Positions 46,896 to 55,930 of a DNA stretch of 64,000 nt are shown here, piece by piece; position 1 is the first letter of the stretch; each line of letters begins with the position of its first letter. Under the pieces are notes generated by a model that saw only the letters and a program-made list of their open reading frames with translations, made no database searches and had not been told where the DNA came from. The stretch is from JACVRW01 sp963826165 (GTDB lineage: Bacteria; Actinomycetota; Thermoleophilia; Solirubrobacterales; Thermoleophilaceae). The DNA lies in assembly GCA_963826165.1 (NCBI GenBank), contig CAWGWC010000024.1:314828-378827 (forward strand). The letters are read 5' to 3'. The translations under genes were made by a program, and so were the position numbers.

Positions 46896-47818
46896 GCCGC
46901 CTTCCCCATGGCCAGGCCGGCGGCCACCGTAAGCCGGTGCGGATCCTCGCCGGCGAGTGCCGACTGGTCCAGCTGACCCAGCGGCGCGGCGACCGAGGTC
47001 GGCATGCCGAGATGAAGGCCGAGGCTGTCGGCCAGGTGAGCGTCGCTCGATCCCGGGCCGGAGAGCACCACCTCGCCCACCGGGCGAGCCTGGGGCTGGG
47101 TCATGTAGTAGTCGATCGACAGCCGGATCTCGTCGGCGAGCCGCGAGCCGGCGTCGTCCTCGTCCCAGACCGCGGCGAGCGGACGGGTGAAGAAGCAGGT
47201 GGTGCCCACTGCGATGGCGAGGTTGCTGACCCCGCCCAGGTGGCAGTACACGCGGGCCTCCTCGTCGGCGTCGCCGGTGGAGGCAGAGGCGAGGGTCCGC
47301 ACGAGGGCGAAGGCGTCGAGGTCGACCCCCTCCGCCTTGAGGCCGGCCTTCTTGGCCGCCTCGAGCACCGCTTCGACCATCGAGCGGCGAGCCGCGACGA
47401 GCACGATCTGCATCCGCGGGGTGCCGTCGGGCGCCTCGGCGTAGCCCGCCACCTGGTGGTCGAGCACCGCCTCGTCCAGCGGCATGGCGATCGCCTCGGC
47501 GGCCTGGAAGCGCACGGCGGCGTCGCGCTGCCTGTCGTCCTCGATGCGCGGCAGCTCGATCACGCGCACCACGATCTGCTGATTGGAGACGCCGAGCCGC
47601 ACCCGCTTGAGGCCGGCCTGGTCGGCGAAGGTCTTGAGCGCGTCGGCCAGGCCGTCGCGGTCGGCGACCTCGCCGTCCCGGACGAGGCCGGCGGGCAGCT
47701 CGAGGGTCGCGCCGCGCACCAGGCGACCGGAGTCCACCTGGGCGGCGGCGAGGTAGCGACCGTCGATGTCCAGACCTGCGACACCGCGATCGGAGCTCTT
47801 TCGGAGGGAGAACGCCAT
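46892..47818 (-). CDS. pilM: PilM-like actin-fold ATPase of type IV pilus
   Basis: 308 residues. Cytoplasmic FtsA/actin-fold protein that binds PilN. Motifs: VAGLDIDGRYLAAAQV (phosphate 1), IVLVAARRSMVEAVLEAAKKAGL (family-typical, about residues 140-162), and a phosphate 2-like segment ARVYCHLGGVSNLAIAVG. SD GGAGAG precedes the ATG by about 9 bases. An 85-base gap with a small hairpin (47877-47893) separates it from pilD upstream. Confidence 0.88.
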   Translation of the reverse strand: MAFSLRKSSDRGVAGLDIDGRYLAAAQVDSGRLVRGATLELPAGLVRDGEVADRDGLADALKTFADQAGLKRVRLGVSNQQIVVRVIELPRIEDDRQRDAAVRFQAAEAIAMPLDEAVLDHQVAGYAEAPDGTPRMQIVLVAARRSMVEAVLEAAKKAGLKAEGVDLDAFALVRTLASASTGDADEEARVYCHLGGVSNLAIAVGTTCFFTRPLAAVWDEDDAGSRLADEIRLSIDYYMTQPQARPVGEVVLSGPGSSDAHLADSLGLHLGMPTSVAAPLGQLDQSALAGEDPHRLTVAAGLAMGKAA

Positions 47819-47903
47819 CGAAGTTCTCTCCGGTTATCGACTTCGCCCCTCCTCGCGTTAGCGGCCGCCCGCAAATGTCCAGATCCGCTGGACGGAGGGA
47901 TGC

Positions 47904-48663
47904 TCAGGCGAGGAAGTTGTCCTCGTACAAGGCGATCAGCTCGGGTCCGGCGAGCAGCGCGACCAGACCTCCGAGGGCGAGGAAGACGCCGAAGGGCACC
48001 GCCTTCTTGCGGCCGGCCGCGCCCTCACGGGCGATGATGGCGAGGCCGACGATCGAGCCCGACAGAAAGGCCACGAGCAGCGCGGGCACGATCGACAGGC
48101 CCAGGTAGAGGCCCATGGCGCCTGCCAGCTTGACGTCGCCCATGCCCATGCCGCGCGGGTAGGCCAGCGCGGCCAGCAGCAGGAAGGTGAAGGCGCCGGC
48201 GCCGGCGATCAGGTGCTCCACCAGATCGGCCCGGTCCACGAGCACCGTGGCCATGAGGCCGTACACCGCGAACGGGTAGACGATCCTGTTCGGCAGGATC
48301 CGGTGGTCGAGATCGATGGCCGCGAGCGCAATGAGCACAGCGGCAAAGGGCAGCTCGAGCAAGAGGTCGTCGTCGAAGCCGTTGACCGCGACGATCCCGC
48401 GCGAAGGCCACAGCGGTGAGCAGCTCGACGAGCGGGTAGCGGGGCGAGATGGCGGTGCGGCAGCTGCGGCAGCGGCCGCGCAGCAGCAGCCAGGAGAGCA
48501 GGGGGATGTTGTCGTATGGCCGGACCGGATTGCCGCAGCCGGGGCAGTGAGAGCCGGGGCTGACCAGCGACTCGCGGCGGGGCACCCGGTGCGCGACGAC
48601 GTTGAGAAAGCTTCCGATGAGGGCGCCGATGAGACCGATTGCCAGTGCGGGGGCTATGACCAT
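47904..48663 (-). CDS. pilD: Prepilin peptidase PilD, split by a single-base frameshift
   Basis: Cleaves and N-methylates type IV prepilins. The N-terminal part (48663 down to about 48398) has the opening IGSFLNVVAHRVPRRESL, the zinc-binding CPGCGNPV ... CRSCRTAISPRYPLVELL, and then loses frame. The rest (to 47904) continues in the next frame with the aspartyl protease residues in AAIDLDHRILPN and GMGMGDVKLAGAMGLYLG. Removing one base from the CCC run at 48396-48398 restores one frame of about 252 codons (VAFARIVAVNGFDDD across the joint). All motifs are intact, so a sequencing indel is more likely than gene decay. Confidence 0.85.
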
Positions 48664-48701
48664 GTGGGCGGGAGGAAGGTAGCGGGGTCCTGAACGTCTG
48701 A

Positions 48702-48726
48702 GGGGCGGGCCGTGTGGACCCGCCCC
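48702..48726 (-). terminator. GC-rich hairpin between the pilin gene and pilD
   Basis: Perfect 8-bp GGGGCGGG/CCCGCCCC stem around a 9-base loop, 30 bases after the pilin stop. No T-tract. Probably a transcript end or processing stem that lets pilin mRNA exceed the downstream pil genes. Confidence 0.5.
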
Positions 48727-48758
48727 CCTGGACGTTCTGGCTCAGGCGTGGTTTGCCT

Positions 48759-49184
48759 TTACCAATTGCCTCCGTTACAGCCGCCGTCGCCGGTGCACGT
48801 ACGTGCGGTGCCGGTGGCGGACTTGGTGATGACGAACGTGTTGCCGCTCTTGGACGTGGAGGTCACCACGTATCCCGTCGTGGTCGGGGCCGAGATGACC
48901 GACTTGCCGCTACCCGCGCCCAGCGGGATGCCGCTGTCGGTGACGTCCGTGGAGGTGTCGCACCCCACGTAGGTCTCCTTGGTCGTGTAACACGACTCCA
49001 TGTGGGACACGAGGTTCCGCGCGTCCGACTTGGCCGAGGAATCCTGGCCCTTCTCACGCTGGCCCAGGAAGGCCGGCAGTGCAATGGCAGCCAGGATGCC
49101 GATGATCAGGATGACGACGAGCAGCTCGATGAGGGTGAACCCCTCCTGCCCGTTGTGAATGCGCTCGCGGAGCTTCCGCAGCAT
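48759..49184 (-). CDS. pilA: Type IV pilin (prepilin)
   Basis: 141 residues from ATG 49184, preceded by a strong GGAGGAG ribosome binding site. A short charged leader ends in Gly, followed by the class III signal FTLIELLVVILIIGILAAIA with Glu5, cleaved by PilD between Gly and Phe. A helix with charged turns (GQREKGQDSSAKSDARN) leads to a short globular domain with two Cys pairs (SCYTTKETYVGC and TCTGDGGC). First gene of the pil operon on this strand; 164 bases upstream without a gene should hold its promoter. Confidence 0.92.
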   Translation of the reverse strand: MLRKLRERIHNGQEGFTLIELLVVILIIGILAAIALPAFLGQREKGQDSSAKSDARNLVSHMESCYTTKETYVGCDTSTDVTDSGIPLGAGSGKSVISAPTTTGYVVTSTSKSGNTFVITKSATGTARTCTGDGGCNGGNW

Positions 49185-49348
49185 GTGTCTCCTCCTTTTG
49201 AGGTGACGGGTCGTTGTGTGGGTCAGTGCCGGAGCTCCGGGCCGGACGCCGCGGTCTTCCAGCTTCCGCTCCGTTGATCGACCCATCTGCGGGGGGCCTG
49301 TAGACAAAGGCCGGATGCCTGGACTTCCGTCCACCTACCATCAGCAGC

Positions 49349-49816
49349 GTGCATCTGCGCCGCGCTCTGCTGCTGTTCGCGCTCGTCCTCGGGGTGGCCG
49401 CCCTTGCGGCATCGTTCTCGCGCGACAGCGGCTCGTCCGATCCGCTCGCTCCGCCCGACCCCAACGCCACCCAGACCCAGACGGAGACGCAGACCGAGAC
49501 CGCGCCCACCGCGACGCCCGGCGACACACCGGTCGCCACGGGCGACGCGCCGCCCACGCTGCGCTTCGACGTCGCCGAGGATCAGACCCGCCGGCTGGAG
49601 ACGGGAGCCGCCGCGAGCGTGGAGGTCAGCGTGGAGGAGCCGGGCCTCGTGTCGATCCCGCTGCTGGGCCTGAGCGGCCCGGCCGAGCCGGTCACGCCGG
49701 CGCGCTTCGACGTGCTGGTCCCCAACGCCGGCAACTACCCGATCGTGTTCACCCCTGCCCTGGGCGACGAGGAACGCGAGGTCGGTCTGCTCTCGGTGTC
49801 GGCGCCGAAGCAGTGA
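49349..49816 (+). CDS. Secreted or membrane-anchored hypothetical protein
   Basis: 155 residues from GTG 49349. N-terminal hydrophobic segment (ALLLFALVLGVAALAASF), a Thr/Gln/Pro-rich linker (TQTQTETQTETAPTATP), and a beta-sandwich-like C-terminal domain (TLRFDVAEDQTRRLETG ... NYPIVFTPALG) resembling a small cupredoxin-like or Ig-like fold without metal ligands. Its stop overlaps the start of the next lipoprotein gene (GTGA). Function unknown; divergent from the pilin gene. Confidence 0.65.
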   Translation: MHLRRALLLFALVLGVAALAASFSRDSGSSDPLAPPDPNATQTQTETQTETAPTATPGDTPVATGDAPPTLRFDVAEDQTRRLETGAAASVEVSVEEPGLVSIPLLGLSGPAEPVTPARFDVLVPNAGNYPIVFTPALGDEEREVGLLSVSAPKQ

Positions 49817-50334
49817 GGACTTGGGCGTTGATGGCCCTGATTGCGCTGGCGCTGGCCGGATGCGGCGGAGGGTCCGACGAGCCGAGTGCGTCGGCCCCGG
49901 AGCCGGCCGCGTCCGCGCCGGAGCCGGCGCCGCCCACGGCCGACCGCCCGGCGCCTCCACTCCAGCCCGCCACCTGCCCGTCCGGCCTGGACAACTGCCG
50001 CAGCGCCAGCGGGCGCATCCTCTACGTGGAGGCGGTCGACCCCGACGGCGACGGCGACGCGCACTTCGTGCTCCTCTCGAAGGCGTCGATCACCGCGCCG
50101 GGCATCTCGATCATCGACGTGCGCACCGGTCTGCGCCCCGAACCGCTGCCGCAGCCGGGCGACCGGATCAGCGCGGCCGGCCCGGTCTATCGCCCGCTCG
50201 AAAGGCTTACCAACAATGAGATGGCCTTCCTCGTTGTGCTCGGCCGGCGGCCAAGCCGCTGGGATGAGGACGTGGAGAGCCGAGATGGCATGTTGAGGGC
50301 CCGCGATGCGCTCGTTGCCCGGGCGGCACGCTGA
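49813..50334 (+). CDS. Putative lipoprotein (C-terminus may cross the assembly junction)
   Basis: 173 residues from GTG 49813. Lipoprotein signal peptide with lipobox LALAGC (Cys ~17), a Pro/Ala/Glu linker (SAPEPAASAPEPAPPTAD) and a compact domain (ILYVEAVDPDGDGDAHFVLL ... PGDRISAAGPVYR). The last ~45 residues (from about 50195) have a different character (TNNEMAFLVVLGRRPSRWDED), less like the upstream codon pattern. Because gammaproteobacterial sequence begins by 50343, the true C-terminus may be lost and the observed one may be foreign. Function unknown. Confidence 0.55.
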   Translation: MRTWALMALIALALAGCGGGSDEPSASAPEPAASAPEPAPPTADRPAPPLQPATCPSGLDNCRSASGRILYVEAVDPDGDGDAHFVLLSKASITAPGISIIDVRTGLRPEPLPQPGDRISAAGPVYRPLERLTNNEMAFLVVLGRRPSRWDEDVESRDGMLRARDALVARAAR

Positions 50335-50381
50335 AAAGAAAGCGGGCCGCTCACGCGGCCCGTCCCTGACATCGTCCTTGC

Positions 50382-50382
<1 letters not shown>
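50190..50382. other. Probable chimeric junction between actinobacterial and gammaproteobacterial sequence
   Basis: Upstream genes are actinobacterial in codon use and order; from 50343 onward the terminator and rtcB are gammaproteobacterial in type. The exact breakpoint cannot be fixed by eye. It lies between the conserved-looking core of the lipoprotein gene and the rtcB terminator. Confidence 0.6.
50343..50362 (-). terminator. Rho-independent terminator of rtcB
   Basis: Perfect 8-bp stem CGGGCCGC/GCGGCCCG with loop, followed on the minus strand by a T-rich CTTTCTTTTC. It lies 20 bases after the rtcB stop. A classic proteobacterial terminator. Confidence 0.85.
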
Positions 50383-51605
<1,223 letters not shown>

Positions 51606-51617
51606 TGTTTTCATTCT

Positions 51618-51671
51618 CCCCCAAAGGCGAGACACCGATCAGCGGCGGCTGACCGGAGCCTCGTTTGGGGG
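51618..51671 (-). promoter_or_regulatory. Long 5' leader hairpin that sequesters the rtcB ribosome binding site
   Basis: On the minus strand the leader folds into about 23 pairs: CCCCCAAA with TTTGGGGG, then CGAGGC with GTCTCG, then CCGGTCAGC with GCTGATCGG, capped by CGCC. Only one T/T mismatch and a 2-base bulge interrupt it. The 3' strand of the basal stem is the GGGGG of the SD. There is no T-tract after it, so it is not a terminator. It should control translation or be a processed site. Confidence 0.72.
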
Positions 51672-51742
51672 GCCTTGCGGAGAGGCTGCCGAACGCCGCC
51701 CTCCGTAACTGAAAAGCTAACGCATCGAGAGGAGGGATCGGA

Positions 51743-52495
51743 TCACAGGTCGCGCCAGGTGAGCTGCAGGCCGAAGCCGTCACTGCCATCGTCGCCGAAG
51801 ATCCGTCCCTGCAGCGCGAACCCGGCCGGCAGAGGCACCTCGGCACGCACGGTCCAGAAATCGCCACCAGAGTTGAACCCGCCGCCCAGCTTCAAGGCTG
51901 GGAAGTAATAGTCGAACTCGACACCGACGTCTGTATCACCTTCATCGGGGTCCGCAACGGTGACGCTGGCGGCGTACCAGTGCTTGTTTGCGAGCTCGCC
52001 GGCGTACCTGGCTGTGACGTTCGGATCCCAGTCGTCTTCGGTGAAATCGGTGCCGAAGAACAGCCTGGGGATCGGCACGACGCCGAGCGTGCCATTCCAG
52101 CTCGTATCGTCGTCTCCGGAAATATCCGTCTGCACGACTCCTACGCGGGCGAACAGCATCGAGACAACCGTGTCCGTGAAGTGATAGCCCACGTTCGCGG
52201 CGATCGCATCGGCGTCCGCGTCGCCAAGCTCCACGCCCGATGCCGTCACGTCCACATAACTCGAGCGATGGATGTAGGCGGCCTCTCCGACCGGCACACC
52301 ATCCGTGGGCACCGGTTCGAAGAAGAATGTGCCCGTTCCAGTGAGCACATCGGCATCCGGCGCGAGGTCTTCGAAATCGACCTGGTCGTACGCCACCTGC
52401 GCCTGGATTCGAAACTCGTCTGCCTGGGCCGCGGCCGGAGCCGCGACTGCCATGATCGCGAGGAATCGTACTGCCAGATATCCATTGGTACGCAT
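51743..52495 (-). CDS. Putative outer-membrane beta-barrel protein (porin-like), copy 1
   Basis: 250 residues from ATG 52495. A signal peptide (FLAIMAVAAPAAAQA) precedes alternating amphipathic strands ending in an aromatic-rich C-terminal strand (DGFGLQLTWRDL). Motif order (FRIQAQVAYDQVDF ... GTGTFFFEPV ... GEAAYIHRSSYVDV ... DTSWNGTLGVVPI) is the same as in the neighbour at 52710-53483 (TYYFQPV, EAAYLNRASSI, DTSWDATIGIAPF), so the two are paralogues. Likely a small porin; solute unknown. A Gram-negative outer-membrane protein, incompatible with the actinobacterial first part of the window. Confidence 0.8.
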   Translation of the reverse strand: MRTNGYLAVRFLAIMAVAAPAAAQADEFRIQAQVAYDQVDFEDLAPDADVLTGTGTFFFEPVPTDGVPVGEAAYIHRSSYVDVTASGVELGDADADAIAANVGYHFTDTVVSMLFARVGVVQTDISGDDDTSWNGTLGVVPIPRLFFGTDFTEDDWDPNVTARYAGELANKHWYAASVTVADPDEGDTDVGVEFDYYFPALKLGGGFNSGGDFWTVRAEVPLPAGFALQGRIFGDDGSDGFGLQLTWRDL

Positions 52496-52659
52496 GGGGA
52501 CCTTCCTTGGTTCGTCAGCGCCTGTCTTGGACACGCCGGCGCACGGGGCCGCGGCCGAGGCGGAATATGCCGCACCAATCCGTCTCAAGGGAATTCGGGA
52601 ACTCCGCAACGCACTGGACGGCCGAATTCGCCTGCCAGCCGCCCGGGACGCGGGGAACG

Positions 52660-52708
52660 ACGGCCATTGCGGCAATGCGGCAATGGCCGTTACCGGGCAA
52701 TCCCGGTA
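52660..52708 (-). terminator. Two consecutive hairpins after the second porin-like gene
   Basis: Immediately after the stop at 52710 (minus strand) come a perfect 7-bp hairpin (TACCGGG/CCCGGTA, 52691-52708) and then a perfect 11-bp hairpin (ACGGCCATTGC/GCAATGGCCGT, 52660-52690). Neither has a long T-tract. They probably end or stabilise the transcript of the upstream gene and insulate the two porins. Confidence 0.6.
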
Positions 52709-52709
52709 G

Positions 52710-53483
52710 TTAGAAACGCCAGCTGGCCTGCAGGCCGTAGACCTCGCCACCCTCGTCGGCTTCCGTGTACCGCAGGCCGACGCTGAATTTTTCCATGAAG
52801 AACTTGTCGGCGGAGACGCCCCAGTGGTGCTCGCCGAGTTCAAAGCCAACCCGCAGGGTGCGGTCGATGAAATAGTCGCCGGACACGCTGTAGACCAGAT
52901 CCTCGCCATCCGGGTCGATGAGATTCACGCCGAAGCCGTAGAAATGATCGTTGCCGAGCTTGCCCACGTATTTGACGTCGAGGTTGGGCGCGTAATCCGT
53001 GTGCTGGAAGAAGCTCGTGGAGAGCCGCAGGCCGTCGAACGGCGCGATGCCGATCGTGGCGTCCCATGAAGTGTCGTGCCCGCGATTCGGATCGATCGTG
53101 ACGCCGTTGTAGGTTGGCTCGATCGTATCGCTGTACGTCAGGCCGGCAGAAAGATAGAGCCAGTATTTCGGGATGTAGACCTCGCTGGACAGTCGCGACT
53201 GGTCGAAGTCACCGAAGCCCGACTCGAAACGCGAGGCCGCGAGCGAAATGGAACTCGCCCGGTTCAGGTACGCGGCCTCCTGCAGCGGCAGTGCATCGGT
53301 TTTGACAGGCTGGAAGTAGTAAGTTCCATGGAGACTCCAGTAATCGAGATCCAGGTCGTCGAGGCTGAAGCGGTTGTAGTTGCCGCCGGCTTCCCAGCGG
53401 TAGTCGTCGGCGGCCGCGTCCGGCGAAATGGCAAGGCCGCCGGCCAGTGCCACCGGCACCGACAAATACACTGTTGTTCTCAT
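52710..53483 (-). CDS. Putative outer-membrane beta-barrel protein (porin-like), copy 2
   Basis: 257 residues from ATG 53483 (an in-frame start 14 codons upstream lacks a signal-like N-terminus). Signal peptide TVYLSVPVALAGGLAISPDA. Many short amphipathic strands, and the C-terminus ends GLQASWRF with the terminal Phe expected by the barrel-assembly machinery. Paralogue of the gene at 51743-52495, about 225 bases downstream. Substrate unknown. Confidence 0.82.
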   Translation of the reverse strand: MRTTVYLSVPVALAGGLAISPDAAADDYRWEAGGNYNRFSLDDLDLDYWSLHGTYYFQPVKTDALPLQEAAYLNRASSISLAASRFESGFGDFDQSRLSSEVYIPKYWLYLSAGLTYSDTIEPTYNGVTIDPNRGHDTSWDATIGIAPFDGLRLSTSFFQHTDYAPNLDVKYVGKLGNDHFYGFGVNLIDPDGEDLVYSVSGDYFIDRTLRVGFELGEHHWGVSADKFFMEKFSVGLRYTEADEGGEVYGLQASWRF

Positions 53484-53600
53484 GACTCCATCCGTAGTTA
53501 GTCCGGTGCGTGATGGCACCGGCATTGACTGACTGCGATGGAGTAGTTTGGTTCCCGCGACACTGGTGGCGCGGCAACACGGGAACTTTATCGGGGCGGC

Positions 53601-54728
53601 TCAGCCGAAGTTGATCTTCGCTTCGAGGTTGGAGCGCGAGTCGGCGTTGGCCAGCGCTTCCTCGAGGTCGATGCGGTTCTGCTTGTAGAGATTCAGCAGC
53701 GCCACGTCGAAGCTCTGCACGCCGCGCTCGGAGCTGGCGACGATCGCTTCCTTGATGGCCGAGACGTCGCCCTTCTTGACCAGCTCGGTGATGTACGGCG
53801 TGTTGAGCATCACCTCGATGGCCGCGATGCGCTTGCCGTCCTTGCCGATCACCAGGCGCTGCGACAGGATGGCGCGCAGGTACTGCGACAGGTCCAGGAA
53901 GATCTGCTTGTGCTGGTCCTGCGGGAACATGTTGATGATGCGGTCCAGGGTCTCGGCGCTGTTGTTGGCGTGCAGCGTCGACAGCACCAGGTGGCCGGTG
54001 CCGGACAGGTTGATCGCCGCCTCCATGGTCTCGCGATCGCGGATTTCGCCGATGAGGATGACGTCGGGGGCGGCGCGCATCACGCCGCGCAACGCGCGAG
54101 CGAAGGACTTGGTGTCCAGGCCGACTTCGCGCTGGTTGACGATGGAGCGCTTGTTGGTGTGCAGGAACTCGATCGGATCCTCGATGGTCACGATGTGATC
54201 CGAGGACATCTCGTTGCGGTGGTTGATCATCGCCGCGATCGAGGTGGACTTGCCCGAACCGGTGGCGCCCACCATCAGGATGAGCCCGCGCTTCAGCATG
54301 ATGAGGTCCTTGAACATGTCGGGCAGGCCCGAGCGCCTCGAGCTTGGGCATGTCGGCGCTGATGTAGCGCATCACCATCGCGGGGTAGCCGCGCTGGTAG
54401 AACACGTTGACGCGGAAACGGCCGAGGCCGGGCTCGGAGATCGCGAAGTCGATCTCCAGCTCGCGCTTGAAGCTCTCGAGCTGGTCGGGCGTCATGAGCC
54501 CGTAGGCCGCCTGGCGCACGGTTTCGGGCGTCAGCACCTGCTTGTTGATGGGCATGATCTGCCCTTCGATCTTGACCTTGATGGGCGAGTTCGAGGTGAA
54601 GAACAGGTCCGAGGCCTTGCGCTCGACCATGAGCTTGAACAGCGGCCGGGTGTTGAGACCATCGGCGCGCCATCGGCCGCGCTCTTCACCTCGACGGTTT
54701 CGACGAGCTTCTCGTTCACGGCTGGCAT
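53601..54728 (-). CDS. Third PilT/PilU-family twitching ATPase, broken by two indels
   Basis: About 375 codons from ATG 54728 if repaired. Three frame segments give the whole family: N-terminal VETVEVKSAADG, then (after an indel near 54664) LFKLMVERKASDLFFTSNSP, then (after one extra G near 54331) MFKDLIMLKRGLILMVGATG with Walker A GATGSGKSTS, the Asp box IVTIEDPIEFLH, Walker B VILIGEIRDRETM and the His box GHLVLSTLHANNSAET. Hexameric pilus-retraction motor fold. It is separate from the standard pilT and pilU upstream. The frameshifts look like sequencing errors because all motifs are intact. Confidence 0.8.
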
Positions 54729-54756
54729 ATCCGCCCTGTGGAAAGTCTGACCGTAT

Positions 54757-55916
54757 TCAGAACGACCGGCCCTGTTGTTCTTCGTCCACCATCGACAGCG
54801 TGCCGCCGTCGTCGAGGTTCTTCACCTCGCGCTTGCTCTCGAGCTTGATCCGCAGCCGCAGCTCGTTCTTCGAGTCGGCATTGCGCAGCGCGTCTTCGTA
54901 GGAGATGAAACCGGTCTCGTACAGGTCGAAGAGCGCCTGGTCGAAGGTCTTCATGCCGAGGCGCGTCGAGCGCGACATGACTTCCTTGATCTCCTGGACC
55001 TTGCCTTTGAAGATGAGGTCCTGGATCAGCGGCGAGTTCAGCATGATCTCGGTGGCCGCGATGCGGCCGGAGCCGGATTCGCGCGGAATCAGGCGCTGCG
55101 AGACCAGCGCGCGGATGTTCAGCGAAAGATCCATCAGCAGCTGCTCGCGCCGCTCGTCCGGGAAGAAGTTGATGATGCGGTCCAGCGCCTGGTTGGAGCT
55201 GTTGGCGTGCAGCGTCGCCAGCACCAGGTGGCCGGTTTCGGCGAACTGGATGCCGTATTCCATGGTCTCGCGGTCGCGGATTTCGCCGATCAGGATGACG
55301 TCCGGCGCCTGGCGCAGGGTGTTCTTCAGCGCGGCGTGCCAGGTCTCGGTATCGACGCCGACCTCGCGGTGCGTGATCACGCAGCCCTTGTGCTGGTGCA
55401 CGTATTCGACCGGATCTTCGATGGTCACGATGTGGCCGCGGGTCTTTTCGTTGCGGTAGCCCGACCATCGCGGCCAGCGAGGTCGACTTGCCCGAACCGG
55501 TGCCGCCGACCAGGATCACGAGGCCGCGCTTCGACAGCACGACTTCCTTGAGCACCGGCGGCAGTTCCAGCTCTTCGAGCGTGGGAATCTTGGAGTTGAT
55601 GAGGCGGATGACGCAGCCGATCTGACCCTGCTGCACGAAGGCGTTGACGCGGAAGCGGCCGATGCCCGGCGGCGCAATGGCGAAATTGCATTCCTTGGTC
55701 GCGTCGAATTCCTTGGTCTGGCGGTCGTTCATGATGGCGCGCACCAGCACCGCGGACTGTTCCGGCGGTCAGCGCGCGCTCCGACTGCGGCCGGATTTCG
55801 CCGTCGATCTTGATGGCGGGTGGGAAGCCGGCGGTGATGAACAGGTCAGAGGCCTTCTTGTCGACTACGCGACGCAGAAGGTCCTGCATGAGCTTGATAC
55901 CTTGTTCGCGATCCAT
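54757..55916 (-). CDS. pilU: PilU-type twitching ATPase, broken by two single-base insertions
   Basis: About 385 codons from ATG 55916 once repaired. Segment 1 has KASDLFITAGFPPAIKIDG. An extra G near 55765 shifts the frame to MNDRQTKEFDATKECNFAIA ... GGTGSGKSTSLAAMVG, and an extra G in the CGGGC near 55467 shifts to the segment with VTIEDPVEYVHQHKG, VILIGEIRDRETMEYG and GHLVLATLHANSSNQALD. The C-terminal tail (DEEQQGRSF) fits PilU, a PilT-dependent retraction motor. Follows pilT by 14 bases on the same strand. Confidence 0.85.
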
Positions 55917-55930
55917 GGGTCGTGCCTCCG

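Noticed and set aside
51618..51671. Rho-independent terminator upstream of rtcB
   Set aside because: No T-tract follows on either strand in the needed position; the stem overlaps the rtcB ribosome binding site instead.
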